A stretch of DNA of 64,000 nucleotides from an uncultured Agathobaculum sp. (GCF_944384735.1 NZ_CALWUN010000002.1:17770-81769), one strand, 5' to 3'. Counted from the stretch's first letter, positions 18,081 through 27,318 are shown. The notes: a model not told the origin generated them from the letters alone. Numbers and translations are program-made.

Positions 18081-18320
18081 GTAAGTATATCATGCAATGC
18101 GATGAGGAAACGAGTTTTCCGTCCGTCGGTATCCAGCGAGAGGGGAGAGTGCAAGCCCTCGGCCGAATCGGAAAGCAGCCACTTCCGAGCAGCCCGTGAA
18201 AGCGGGCCGTCTGATCCGCGATATCCGATCGGCTAAGATGCGTCCAGCAGGACGTAGATTAGGGTGGTACCGTGGAAGCATGCTTTCGCCCCTAACAGAG
18301 TAGGGCGAAGGCATTTTTTT
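18081..18320 (+). ncRNA. T-box leader controlling alaS (alanine)
   Basis: A tRNA-sensing leader of about 240 nt. Stem I carries the distal GAGAGGGGAGAGTGCAAGCC loop region. A GCC triplet at 18178-18180 followed by ACTTCCGAG is the likely specifier codon for alanine. The T-box core AGGGTGGTACCGTGG begins at 18261, and its TGGT (18265-18268) would pair with the ACCA end of uncharged tRNA-Ala. A terminator (18281-18294 with 18301-18313, then seven T) closes the leader. Uncharged tRNA-Ala should favour the antiterminator and turn alaS on. Confidence 0.93.
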
Positions 18321-18356
18321 ATTTGGTAAAATTATAATATTGGAGGATAAAGACAA

Positions 18357-20984
18357 ATGCAGTACAGAAGTCTGAACGAACTGCGCGAGATGTACCTGAA
18401 GTTTTTTGAAACCAAGGGGCATCTCCGCCTGCCGAGCTTTTCGCTCATCCCGCAGAACGACCCGTCGCTGCTGCTGATCAACTCGGGCATGGCGCCGATG
18501 AAGCCGTACTTCACCGGCGAGCAGGAGCCGCCGCGCCATCGCGTGACGACCTGCCAGAAGTGCATCCGCACGGGCGACATCGAGAATGTAGGCAAGACCG
18601 CGCGCCACGGCACGTTCTTTGAAATGCTGGGCAATTTCTCGTTTGGCGATTACTTCAAGAAGGAAGCGATTGCGTGGAGCTGGGAATTCCTGACCAGCCC
18701 GGAGTGGGTCGGCATTGACCCCGACCGCCTGTATCCGTCGATCTATCAGGATGATGAGGAAGCGTTTGAGATTTGGAACAAGGACATCGGTATCCCGGCC
18801 GAGCGCATCTTCCGCTTCGGCAAGGAGGATAACTTCTGGGAGCACGGTTCCGGCCCCTGCGGCCCCTGCTCGGAAATCTATTATGACCGAGGCCAGGGAT
18901 ATGGCTGCGGCAAGCCGGGCTGCACGGTCGGCTGCGACTGTGACCGCTATATGGAGGTTTGGAACAACGTATTCTCGCAGTTCGACAACGACGGCAACGG
19001 TAACTACACCGAGCTCAAGCAAAAGAACATCGACACCGGCATGGGTTTAGAGCGTCTGGCCTGTGTGGTGCAGGGCGTTGGCTCGCTGTTCGACGTCGAC
19101 ACCGTCCGCAACATCACCAACAAGGTGTCCGAGATTGCGGGCAAGCACTACGGCGACAGCGAAAAGACCGATATTTCGCTCCGCGTCGTCACCGACCACA
19201 TCCGTTCGACCGTTATGATGATCTGCGACGGCGTCATCCCGTCCAACGAAGGCCGCGGCTATGTGCTGCGCCGCCTGCTGCGCCGCGCCGCGCGTCACGG
19301 TAAGCTGCTCGGCATCGACCGTCCGTTCCTGTCCGAGGTGGCGACGACCGTCATCAGCGAGTCCGGCGGCGCGTATCCCGAGCTGGTTGAAAAGCAGAAG
19401 TATATCCACAAGGTCATTGAAAACGAGGAAGCCAGCTTCAACAAGACGATCGACAGCGGCCTGAATATCCTCAATGAGCGCATCGCGGCGGCGGATGGCA
19501 AGGAATTGCCCGCGGCGGATGCGTTCCAGCTGTACGATACCTACGGTTTCCCGATCGACCTGACGCTCGAGATCCTCGAGGAGCAGGGCATGACCACCAA
19601 CCGCGACGAGTTTGACCGACTGATGAACGAACAGCGCGAGCGTGCGCGCGAGGACCGCAAGAAGATGGGTGATCTGGGCTGGCAGAGCGAGGATCTCGGC
19701 CTGGACAAGTCGATCAAGACCCGTTTTGACGGTTATGAGACGCTGGGCGAGGCAGCGCAGGTGTTGGCCATCGTCAACGAGGGCGAGCCGTCCGGTGCAG
19801 CCGCCAAGGGCGAAAAGATCACCGTTGTGCTCGACCACACCCCGTTCTACGCGGAAATGGGCGGTCAGATTGGCGACCACGGCATTTTGGAAGGCAAGAA
19901 CGGCGTCGTGACCGTGTCCGACGTGCAAAAGACCAAGGACGGCAAGTATATGCATATCGGTGTTGTCACCGAGGGCGAAATTTCGGTCGACGATGAGGTG
20001 CAGGCCAAGGTCGACGCGGAATACCGCCAGTCGATCTGCCGCGCGCACACCTCGACCCACCTGCTGCAAAAGGCGCTGCGCCGCGTGCTGGGCGACCACG
20101 TCGAGCAGGCCGGCTCCTATACTGCCAACGACCATATCCGCTTTGACTTCACGCACTTTGCGGCGCTGACGCCCGAGGAGCTTGCGCAGGTCGAAGCGCT
20201 GGTCAACGAGGATATCCTTGCGGGCTACCCGGTTATCACCGAGGAAATGGGCATTGACGAGGCCAAGAAGAAGGGTGCGATGGCGCTGTTCGGCGAGAAG
20301 TACGGCGCGGTCGTCCGCGTAGTGCAGGCTGGTGACTCGGTTGAGCTGTGCGGCGGCACCCATCTGGACAACACCGCCAAGGCGGGTTCGTTCAAGATCA
20401 TCGGCGAGGCGTCGGTCGCGGCCGGTGTGCGCCGCATCGAGGCAGTTACCGGCAAGGCCGTGCTCAGCTATCTCAACGAGCGCCAGCACATCCTGAGCGA
20501 GGCATCCGCCGCGCTCAAGACCTCTCCGAACGAGCTGCCCGCCAAGATCGAGCAGACGGTCGGTGAACTGCGCACCATGACTAAGAAAATTGAAAAGCTC
20601 AACGGTAAGGTTGCATCGCTGCAAATGGTCGACCTGCTCAACGTCGCGCGCGACGTCAAGGGCGTCAACGTCATCGCGACCAAGATGGAGGACGCTTCTG
20701 CCGAAACGCTGCGTACAATGGGCGATAATGTAAAGGAAAAAGCGCCGAATATGGTTGCTGTCCTGTCTGCGGTCAACGATGGTAAGATCAATCTGCTGTG
20801 CGTTTGCGGCGCGGAAGCCGTCAAAAAGGGCGCGCATGCCGGTAAGATCATCAAGGAAGTTGCCAAGATGGTTGGCGGCGGCGGCGGCGGCCGTCCGGAC
20901 AGCGCAACGGCTGGCGGCAAGCAGCCGGAAAAATTGGAAGCAGCGCTCGAAGCGGTCAACAATATTGTTGAAGCGCAGCTCTGA
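18357..20984 (+). CDS. alaS: Alanyl-tRNA synthetase
   Basis: An 875-residue class II synthetase of full length. The N-terminal catalytic domain opens with LREMYLKFFETKGH and contains SLIPQNDPSLLLINSGMAP. The editing domain carries HTSTHLLQKALRRVLG and the zinc-site motif CGGTHLDNT. The C-Ala domain (about 740-875) ends the protein and includes GGGGGGRPDSATAGG. The start has TTGGAGG at good distance. Expression is set by the T-box leader. The HIT-protein gene follows 43 bp downstream and may be co-transcribed. Confidence 0.98.
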   Translation: MQYRSLNELREMYLKFFETKGHLRLPSFSLIPQNDPSLLLINSGMAPMKPYFTGEQEPPRHRVTTCQKCIRTGDIENVGKTARHGTFFEMLGNFSFGDYFKKEAIAWSWEFLTSPEWVGIDPDRLYPSIYQDDEEAFEIWNKDIGIPAERIFRFGKEDNFWEHGSGPCGPCSEIYYDRGQGYGCGKPGCTVGCDCDRYMEVWNNVFSQFDNDGNGNYTELKQKNIDTGMGLERLACVVQGVGSLFDVDTVRNITNKVSEIAGKHYGDSEKTDISLRVVTDHIRSTVMMICDGVIPSNEGRGYVLRRLLRRAARHGKLLGIDRPFLSEVATTVISESGGAYPELVEKQKYIHKVIENEEASFNKTIDSGLNILNERIAAADGKELPAADAFQLYDTYGFPIDLTLEILEEQGMTTNRDEFDRLMNEQRERAREDRKKMGDLGWQSEDLGLDKSIKTRFDGYETLGEAAQVLAIVNEGEPSGAAAKGEKITVVLDHTPFYAEMGGQIGDHGILEGKNGVVTVSDVQKTKDGKYMHIGVVTEGEISVDDEVQAKVDAEYRQSICRAHTSTHLLQKALRRVLGDHVEQAGSYTANDHIRFDFTHFAALTPEELAQVEALVNEDILAGYPVITEEMGIDEAKKKGAMALFGEKYGAVVRVVQAGDSVELCGGTHLDNTAKAGSFKIIGEASVAAGVRRIEAVTGKAVLSYLNERQHILSEASAALKTSPNELPAKIEQTVGELRTMTKKIEKLNGKVASLQMVDLLNVARDVKGVNVIATKMEDASAETLRTMGDNVKEKAPNMVAVLSAVNDGKINLLCVCGAEAVKKGAHAGKIIKEVAKMVGGGGGGRPDSATAGGKQPEKLEAALEAVNNIVEAQL

Positions 20985-21027
20985 ATCGGCTATAATAAAG
21001 GTAGCCCAATAGAAAGGAGCAGTTTGC

Positions 21028-21366
21028 ATGCAGGATTGCCTGTTCTGTAAAATCGTAGCAGGGGAGATCCCCTCGAAAAAGGTCTATGAGGATGAGCAAT
21101 GCTATGCCTTTTATGACATCGACCCACAGGCGCCGACGCATTTTCTCGTGATCCCCAAGCAGCACATTCAATCGGTTGCTGCGGTGGACGCGGGCAACAG
21201 TGCGGTCGTGGCGCACTGCTTTGAAGTAATCGCCAAGGTCGCCAAGGACCTGGGCCTGGAAAGCTTCCGCGTGGTGTCCAACATCGGCGAGCAGGCCGGG
21301 CAGAGTGTGTTCCACCTGCATTTCCATGTGCTTTCCGGCCGCGATATGACCTGGCCGCCGGGCTGA
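21028..21366 (+). CDS. HIT-family nucleotide-binding protein
   Basis: A 112-residue histidine-triad protein of the HinT branch. The hallmark HLHFHV motif (His-x-His-x-His) sits near the C-terminus in QSVFHLHFHVLSGRDM. The N-terminus CLFCKIVAGEIPSKKVYED is typical of the group. Such enzymes hydrolyse nucleoside phosphoramidates such as AMP-lysine, which arise as by-products of tRNA synthetases, fitting its place after alaS. The start follows AAAGGAG. Confidence 0.93.
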   Translation: MQDCLFCKIVAGEIPSKKVYEDEQCYAFYDIDPQAPTHFLVIPKQHIQSVAAVDAGNSAVVAHCFEVIAKVAKDLGLESFRVVSNIGEQAGQSVFHLHFHVLSGRDMTWPPG

Positions 21367-21373
21367 TATGCGC

Positions 21374-21408
21374 AAAAAAGAAGTGGCAAAACCGCCACTT
21401 CTTTTTTC
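21374..21408 (+). terminator. Terminator after the HIT gene
   Basis: A symmetric hairpin with an A-run, the GAAGTGGC/GCCACTTC stem and a T-run lies 8 nt past the stop codon. It can work on both strands. Confidence 0.88.
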
Positions 21409-21447
21409 TCACCGAGCGTTATGTGCAGATAGGGGAGGGGAGACGGA

Positions 21448-23682
21448 ATGTACGAACGTCCGCTGGTATTTTTGGTGCCTGCCGCGGCGGCGGCAATATT
21501 TGCTGCGGTCTGCCTGGATGTATCGCTCTCACCCAGTCTGGCGCTCGTGCTGGCAGCGGTTTTCCTTGGGGCGGGCGGTGCGCTCACCGGACGGCGGTAC
21601 CTGTTCACACTGTGCTGTATGCTTGCCGCTGCGTCCATCGCACTGGCCGGTGTGACGGTCTATCAGCGCATTTTTGTTTCACCGGTGCGTGAGCTGAACG
21701 GCAAGCATGCTGAAATCACCGCGACCGTGTTGCAGGATGCCGAGGTCTACGAGGACAGTCAGCGCGCCGAACTGTCGGTAGATGACAATGACGTACTGCC
21801 GCGCAGCTTCAAAATGTATTGTTATCTGCCGCTGACAGAAATGCCGTTACTCGCCGGAGACCGCGTCAAGGTCAATGTTGTATTTTATCTGCCGGGCGAT
21901 ACCGAGGGGTTTGACCGTGCGGCCTACCAGGCATCCGACGGCTGCTTTATCGCGGCGTCCTACACCGAGACCGAAGATGATGCACCGGTTTCTTTTGCTG
22001 TCACGCAGACGGACAACCCATCGCCGCGCTGGCTGCCCAACCGCATTGCGCGGTTTTGCAAGCAAGCTGTGTCGGGGGCGCTGCCTGCACGGGAAGCCGG
22101 ATTGCTGACCGGCCTGCTCATCGGGGACAAGACCGGCATTGCGGATGCGGATACGCTTTCGCTGCGCATTGCAGGATTGAGCCATTTGGTCGCGGTATCC
22201 GGCTTGCATGTCGGCTTTCTGGTCGCATTCTGTTATCTGTTGTTTGGACGGCGCTTGGGCACGTATCTGTCGGTACCGCTCATCCTGCTGTTCGTGCCCA
22301 TCGCCGGGGCGTCACCGTCGGTCATCCGTGCGGCGGTCATGTACCTGATCGCTGCGGGCGCTTTTCTGACCAAACGGGAGGCGAATACGCTCAATTCCCT
22401 TTTTGCGGCACTGGGATTGCTGCTTGTGCAGAATCCCTATGCGATTGCGAGCTTGAGCTTGCAGCTCTCCTTTGCGGCTACGCTCGGCTTGGTGCTGTTT
22501 GCCGGGAAAATGCAGCGCAAGCTGCTGCATCCATTCCGCAATTGTCCCAAGCCTGTGCGTAAGATAGCCGCCGCGATAGCGGGCGCACTGTCCTGCACCA
22601 TCTGTGCAACGATCTTTACCGCACCGATCTTGCTTTCTTCGTTCGGCTATATCTCGATCCTGTCGGTTCTGAGCAACCTTGCCGTCGTCGGCGTGACGGC
22701 ATTCGTATTTATCGCAGGGTTCCTGCTGTGTATTGCGGCAGCAGTATGCCCGCCTGCGGTGCCGTTTTTTGCCGCAGTTACCAAGCCGCCGCTGGATTAC
22801 ATCCTCTGGGTGGGGGAGCGCGTGTCCGCTATCCCATTCGGGATGGTGGACTGGGGCGATGGCTTTGGCCTGGCCGCATTGGCCGTATTTGGTGCGGCAG
22901 TCCTGCTTTGGTTGTTGGCCGGCAGCCATGTCAAGTGGAACATCGTGCTGCCGCTTGTCTGTGTGCTGCTGGCTGGTTTGAGCGGCGCAAGCGCCTACCA
23001 ATACCGCAGCAGCTATCGCGTAACCTACCTTCCTTGCGGGTCAGGGCAAGCGATTATCGTCGCGGATGCGCGTCAGGCAACGCTCATTGACTGCGCGGGC
23101 GACGGCGGCTATCGCAATGCGGCCGAACTGGTGACGGAATGGATGCGGATGAACGGGGTGTCCCGATTGGATACGCTGATTCTGACGGCCGTGGACAAGG
23201 GGCACGCGCGCGACCTGCCCGCATTGCTGGAAGCAGTCGAGATAGGGAAGATTATCATCCCGTCCGGGTGCAAGGAAACCAAAAACAATGCCGATCTGCT
23301 CGCGCTGTGCGCGCAGCATGACGCGCAGGAGGTTCCGGATACCCAAACCCTGTCTGCCGGGGATGTCTCGCTAACCGTTTTTCCGGTGACAGACGGTAAG
23401 CTCGGTGTGCGGATCGCAGAAGAAATCCTTGTGCTGCACAGTCCGACGCAGAAGCAACTTGCAGCATTTTTACAAACGGCCTCGGTCACTGCGCCGGAAG
23501 TCGTGTTATCAGAACGCAATCTGGAGGATACAGAACTGCTCGGGCAGGCGCTGGAACAGCTTGGTGCGGAACGACTGGTCATGCAGGCCGGATTTACTGA
23601 CCTGCCCAGCCGCCTATGCGGTCTGCCGGTAGAAAGCCCGTACCGTGTCGGTGAACTGACGCGCCAATACCCAAAGGAGTGA
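21448..23682 (+). CDS. comEC: ComEC/Rec2-family DNA uptake channel with degenerate C-terminal domain
   Basis: A 744-residue membrane protein. It has an N-terminal DUF4131-like part (1-190), the Competence domain (about 215-490, with SHLVAVSGLHVGFLVAF and ASPSVIRAAVMY) and a C-terminal metallo-beta-lactamase-like part (about 515-744). In this last part the expected Thr-His-x-Asp-x-Asp-His metal site reads TAVDKGH, so two ligands are changed. ComEC moves single-stranded DNA across the membrane. The gene overlaps the region just before holA, as in many Firmicutes. Start ATG 21448 follows GGGGAGGGGAG. Confidence 0.9.
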   Translation: MYERPLVFLVPAAAAAIFAAVCLDVSLSPSLALVLAAVFLGAGGALTGRRYLFTLCCMLAAASIALAGVTVYQRIFVSPVRELNGKHAEITATVLQDAEVYEDSQRAELSVDDNDVLPRSFKMYCYLPLTEMPLLAGDRVKVNVVFYLPGDTEGFDRAAYQASDGCFIAASYTETEDDAPVSFAVTQTDNPSPRWLPNRIARFCKQAVSGALPAREAGLLTGLLIGDKTGIADADTLSLRIAGLSHLVAVSGLHVGFLVAFCYLLFGRRLGTYLSVPLILLFVPIAGASPSVIRAAVMYLIAAGAFLTKREANTLNSLFAALGLLLVQNPYAIASLSLQLSFAATLGLVLFAGKMQRKLLHPFRNCPKPVRKIAAAIAGALSCTICATIFTAPILLSSFGYISILSVLSNLAVVGVTAFVFIAGFLLCIAAAVCPPAVPFFAAVTKPPLDYILWVGERVSAIPFGMVDWGDGFGLAALAVFGAAVLLWLLAGSHVKWNIVLPLVCVLLAGLSGASAYQYRSSYRVTYLPCGSGQAIIVADARQATLIDCAGDGGYRNAAELVTEWMRMNGVSRLDTLILTAVDKGHARDLPALLEAVEIGKIIIPSGCKETKNNADLLALCAQHDAQEVPDTQTLSAGDVSLTVFPVTDGKLGVRIAEEILVLHSPTQKQLAAFLQTASVTAPEVVLSERNLEDTELLGQALEQLGAERLVMQAGFTDLPSRLCGLPVESPYRVGELTRQYPKE

Positions 23683-23687
23683 CCCTT

Positions 23688-24737
23688 GTGCCCGCAGAAA
23701 AGAATAAAAAAAACGGTAAGGCCCAGCTGATCCGGGACTTGAAAGACGGCACCTTTGCACCGCTTTACCTCATTTACGGTGAAGAAAGCTATCTGAAGGA
23801 ATATTACCTGAAGCAGCTGCGGGAAAAGGTAATCGACCCGGCGTTTGCTGATTTTAATCTGGTCGAACTGGAAGGGAAGGGGCTGACGCCGGAGCAATTA
23901 TCCGAGGCGATCGACAGCTACCCGGCCATGTCGGAGAAAAAGCTGGTTATTGTGACGGATTTCGACCTGTTCAAGCCGCCTGCGGGTTTTGCCGACCAGT
24001 TGCCGGCACTACTGGGCGACTTGCCGGATTATCTTTGCCTGGTGTTCTACTATGATATTTTAGAAGGCACGCCGGATAAGCGCACAAAGCTATACAAACA
24101 GCTGGACAAAAGAGCCTGCTTTGCAGATTTTTCCCGCATGGAGGAGCGGGAACTCATCGCGTGGATTGAGCGGCGTGCCAAAGCGCTCGATCGTTTTATC
24201 GCGCCGGATGATGCGGCATATCTGATTTTCCTGTGCGGCAATGATATGACCAACCTTGCTGGTGAGATTGAAAAGGCTGCAGCACATTCGACGACAGGTG
24301 AAATCAAAAAATACAACATTGATGCCGTATGCTCTCCTGTATTGGATGCCGTGGTGTTTGATCTGACAGATGCGATCACAGCCGGAAAATTCGGGCATGC
24401 CGTCGCTCTTGTCGGCGAATTGATTGCACAGAAAAACAATGAGGTGATGATTTTCACCACGATAACACGGCATATCCAGCGCCTGTATGCGGCCAAGCTG
24501 TGCGCCGAGGCGCGTGCAGGGGAAAAGCAGCTGATGGAGATGATCGGCTCCAAATCGCCGTACTATGCGCGGCAGCTGCAAAATGCGGCACGGCGCGTAT
24601 CATTACCTTGGCTGCGTCGGGCAGCCATGCTGTGCGGCGAAACGGATGCAGCGCTCAAAGGCAGCGCAGTTGACCGGCAAAAACAGATCGAACTGGCGCT
24701 ATTGGCCATGGCAGCGCCGGAGGAGGGGAGACCGTGA
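23688..24737 (+). CDS. holA: DNA polymerase III delta subunit
   Basis: A 349-residue clamp-loader subunit. The N-terminus has the YLIYGEESYLKEYYLKQL segment typical of HolA, followed by a degenerate AAA+ fold and a C-terminal collar domain with NEVMIFTTITRHIQRLY. It opens the sliding clamp ring for loading onto DNA. I chose GTG 23688, which lies 8 nt after AAAGGAG; a GTG at 23679 falls inside that site. The gene follows comEC directly, a common gene order, and its end overlaps the next gene by 4 bp. Confidence 0.92.
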   Translation: MPAEKNKKNGKAQLIRDLKDGTFAPLYLIYGEESYLKEYYLKQLREKVIDPAFADFNLVELEGKGLTPEQLSEAIDSYPAMSEKKLVIVTDFDLFKPPAGFADQLPALLGDLPDYLCLVFYYDILEGTPDKRTKLYKQLDKRACFADFSRMEERELIAWIERRAKALDRFIAPDDAAYLIFLCGNDMTNLAGEIEKAAAHSTTGEIKKYNIDAVCSPVLDAVVFDLTDAITAGKFGHAVALVGELIAQKNNEVMIFTTITRHIQRLYAAKLCAEARAGEKQLMEMIGSKSPYYARQLQNAARRVSLPWLRRAAMLCGETDAALKGSAVDRQKQIELALLAMAAPEEGRP

Positions 24738-25339
24738 TCCGTGTGCACGAAGCGATTTTGGTCGAGGGCCGGTATGATGTCAATGCAGTACGTCAGGTAG
24801 TAGACGCAGTTGTGTTAGAAACCGGGGGCTTCCGTATATTCAACGATAAGGATCAGCTACGTCTGCTGCGGCGCATTGCTTCTGCGCGCGGCCTGATCTT
24901 GCTCACCGACAGCGATGGCGCAGGCTTTGTCATCCGCAATTATCTCAAGGGCGCATTGCCGGCAGGGCGCATCAAGCAGGCGTATATCCCGGATATCCAA
25001 GGCAAGGAGCGCCGCAAGCGGCACGGCTCCAAGGAAGGCAAACTGGGGGTGGAAGGCATGCGGCCGAATGTCATTTTACAGGCGCTGCGCCGTGCCGGCG
25101 CCACCTTTGAGCAGGAGGGGGATGCGCCGGAGGCCGACCATGCCCCCATCACCAAAGCAGATTTCTATGCGTGGGGACTGTCCGGCCACCCGGACAGCGC
25201 CAAGCGCCGTGCCGCGGTGCTGCATGCGCTGGACCTACCTGCACATATGACGGCAAACGCCCTGCTTGCGTTTATCAACGCAGTTGGCACACGCGAGGAG
25301 ATCGGGCAAATCATCCGGCAGGCCGGGGCAGGGGATTGA
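24734..25339 (+). CDS. Toprim-domain protein, RNase M5-like
   Basis: A 201-residue protein. The N-terminal Toprim fold has the catalytic Glu in LVEGRYDVN (about residue 11) and the Asp pair in LTDSDGAGFVI (about 58). The C-terminal half (about 120-200) has the TKADFYAWGLSGHPDSAKRR segment of the DUF4093 family, which is related to ribonuclease M5 (5S rRNA maturation). It is translationally coupled to holA by the ATGA overlap. A true 5S role is likely but not proven, because classic RnmV proteins sit next to ksgA. Confidence 0.8.
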   Translation: MIRVHEAILVEGRYDVNAVRQVVDAVVLETGGFRIFNDKDQLRLLRRIASARGLILLTDSDGAGFVIRNYLKGALPAGRIKQAYIPDIQGKERRKRHGSKEGKLGVEGMRPNVILQALRRAGATFEQEGDAPEADHAPITKADFYAWGLSGHPDSAKRRAAVLHALDLPAHMTANALLAFINAVGTREEIGQIIRQAGAGD

Positions 25340-25364
25340 CAATCCTGCCTCCCCGCCGTATAAT
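25336..25364 (+). promoter_or_regulatory. Promoter of the FMN-riboswitch/ribU unit
   Basis: TTGACA (25336-25341) and TATAAT (25359-25364) match the sigma-A consensus exactly, 17 bp apart. The -35 overlaps the stop codon of the preceding gene. Confidence 0.9.
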
Positions 25365-25451
25365 GTTGCTGAAGGCAACGCTGTGTCCTCTGTCTGGACG
25401 TTTTTTAATCGTTCTGGCCGATGGATGATGTTGCCTTGAAAAATGAAAGTT

Positions 25452-25576
25452 CTGTTTCAGGGCGGAGTGAAATTCTCCACCGGCAGTATACGGGCCAATG
25501 CCCGAGAGTCTGCGAGCCGCAAGGCATGACGGGTGAAAATCCCGACCGACGGTTATAGTCCGGATGGAAGAAACAG
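25452..25576 (+). ncRNA. FMN riboswitch (RFN element)
   Basis: The conserved FMN aptamer is clear: TTTCAGGGCGGAGTGAAATT, TCCACCGGCAGTA, GCCCGAGAGTCTGCGAGCC, GACGGGTGAAAATCCCGA, CCGACGGTTATAGTCCGGATGG, closed by a P1 helix (CTGTTTC with GAAACAG). Binding of FMN should lock the aptamer and let the terminator at 25597-25627 form. It controls the riboflavin transporter gene that follows. Confidence 0.97.
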
Positions 25577-25596
25577 GTGTATTCCGGTACGTCTGC

Positions 25597-25627
25597 GCCC
25601 TTGGAGTCCGTCTCCGAGGGCTTTTTT
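25597..25627 (+). terminator. Regulatory terminator of the FMN riboswitch
   Basis: A 10-bp stem (25597-25606 with 25612-25621) and a 5-nt loop are followed by six T. It lies between the aptamer and the ribU start. Confidence 0.9.
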
Positions 25628-25664
25628 GATTCCCGGCAGAACGCTGAAAAGGGGAAAGCCTATC

Positions 25665-26279
25665 ATGACCAAAGTAAGTAAAATCACCTATACCGCAATT
25701 TTTGCAGCGATTGCGACCATTTTGATGTATTTTGAGTTTCCAATCCCATTTATGCCGCCCTTTTTGAAAGTGGACTTATCCGGTGCAGTCGTTCTGATCG
25801 GCGCATTTATCTTTGGGATTGCCCCCGCCATTACGATGATCGGCATCAAGGATCTGATCCATCTGACACAGTCCCAGACGGCCGGTTCTGGGGAATTGGC
25901 CGACTTCCTGATGCTGTCTACCTTGGTGATTGTTGCAGTGTTGCTCTATCGTATGCACAAAACCCGCAAGATGGCTGTGTTGGGCTGCCTGTGCGGTTCA
26001 GCAGCGATGGCCGGCATGGGCATGCTGACCAATTATTATCTGATTATCCCGTTTTATGTTAACGGCATGGGCTGGAAGTTGGATGCGATTTTCGAAATGT
26101 GTCGGGTGGTCAATCCTGCAATTGATGGCATGACGACTTATCTGCTGATCGGCATTCTACCGTTTAACCTGATTAAAGGCATTATTCTGACATTGATTAC
26201 CATGGTGGCATACAAAAAACTGAGTGTGTTTATTAAATCCAAGCAAATAGCGGTTCATGGGCATCAAAAAGCCAATTGA
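25665..26279 (+). CDS. ribU: Riboflavin ECF transporter S component
   Basis: A 204-residue protein with five to six membrane helices. It binds riboflavin and pairs with the shared EcfAAT energizing module. The first helices contain FEFPIPFMPPFLKVDLSG, and later NYYLIIPFY, both typical of RibU. Start ATG 25665 follows AAAGGGG; the frame continues upstream into the riboswitch but is not translated there. Its control by an FMN riboswitch settles the substrate with good confidence. Confidence 0.94.
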   Translation: MTKVSKITYTAIFAAIATILMYFEFPIPFMPPFLKVDLSGAVVLIGAFIFGIAPAITMIGIKDLIHLTQSQTAGSGELADFLMLSTLVIVAVLLYRMHKTRKMAVLGCLCGSAAMAGMGMLTNYYLIIPFYVNGMGWKLDAIFEMCRVVNPAIDGMTTYLLIGILPFNLIKGIILTLITMVAYKKLSVFIKSKQIAVHGHQKAN

Positions 26280-26289
26280 AGGAACCAAA

Positions 26290-26326
26290 AGGGGGCACGG
26301 CAGGTAAAGCCCGACCGTGTCCCCCT
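26290..26326 (+). terminator. Terminator of ribU
   Basis: A GGGGG-CACGG stem pairs with CCGTG-CCCCC (one bulged T) around a 14-nt loop, 10 bp past the stop codon. The following T-run is short (TAATTATT). Confidence 0.7.
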
Positions 26327-26414
26327 AATTATTCAGCGGATTTCATTTGCCATAGCGGAAGCACCGCCTTGGTTGAACCTTGATGGTGCCTTTCGCTGAA
26401 AGGGATGGTTGTAA

Positions 26415-27269
26415 ATGACAAGAAGAAGGAAAGCTGTTTCTGCGCTTCTGCTTTGTGCAGTTGGTGTAGGGATCGCCGGCCTGCAATGCGGCCTGACAAC
26501 GCAGTATTATCGCCTCTCAACAGGAAAAATACCGTCAGGGGAGGGCGTTCGGCTGGTTGTGCTGTCCGATCTGCACAGCGGCACTTACGGGAAAAACCAA
26601 AGGCAATTGTTGTATCATATCCGTGAGCAGCTGCCGGACCTGCTCCTGCTTTGCGGTGATATTGTCGACGATAAACGGTCACAGGATAGTGCAAAGCAGT
26701 TACTGGAACAGTTGGCAGACATTGCGCCATGCTATTATGTATCCGGCAACCATGAGTTTTGGAGCGATGATCCTGAGGCGATTTTTCAAATGATAGAAGG
26801 GTATGGCATTTCTGTACTTCGCAATGCTTACGAAACCATTACGGTAAATGACGTCAACCTGACGATCTGCGGCGTGGACGACCCGGCGGCTTATGGAAAC
26901 CGGCAGCGGCGCGCCTATGGCGATGGCGATGCCTACCGGTCTGCGCTGGAAAAATTCGACACGCTGCCGGATGATTGCTTCACCGTGCTGCTGGCACACC
27001 GACCGGAGTACATTGCGGCATACGCGGAGCACCCATTCGATCTGACGTTATGCGGCCATGCACATGGCGGTCAGTGGCGCATCCCGTATTTCATGAACGG
27101 ACTGATCGCGCCCAATCAGGGCTGGTTTCCGAAGTATGCCGGCGGTCAGTACGTTTACGGCAATATGACAGAAATCGTCAGCCGCGGCTTGGCGCGCGAT
27201 TGGAAGCCACGATTGTTTAATCCGCCTGAACTTGTGGTGGTTTATGTGGAGGGGACTGCGGACGGCTGA
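26415..27269 (+). CDS. Membrane-anchored metallophosphoesterase
   Basis: A 284-residue calcineurin-like phosphoesterase of the YkuE/YaeI type. A membrane anchor (about 8-28) is followed by the metal-site motifs SDLHSG (about 51), GDIVDD (about 81), GNHEFW (about 110) and GHAHGGQ (about 220). YaeI-like enzymes act on lipid A-type or phospholipid substrates at the membrane; here the substrate is open. The start follows AAGGGATGG. A near-perfect inverted repeat lies just upstream (26354-26397). Confidence 0.88.
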   Translation: MTRRRKAVSALLLCAVGVGIAGLQCGLTTQYYRLSTGKIPSGEGVRLVVLSDLHSGTYGKNQRQLLYHIREQLPDLLLLCGDIVDDKRSQDSAKQLLEQLADIAPCYYVSGNHEFWSDDPEAIFQMIEGYGISVLRNAYETITVNDVNLTICGVDDPAAYGNRQRRAYGDGDAYRSALEKFDTLPDDCFTVLLAHRPEYIAAYAEHPFDLTLCGHAHGGQWRIPYFMNGLIAPNQGWFPKYAGGQYVYGNMTEIVSRGLARDWKPRLFNPPELVVVYVEGTADG

Positions 27270-27318
27270 TGCAGCTATACGCAGTTCACTTCGTCCTTCA
27301 CGGAATTGTCAGATATAT

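Noticed and set aside
19047-21029. Minus-strand open frame of 660 codons
   Set aside because: It is antisense to alaS and shows only shadow composition.
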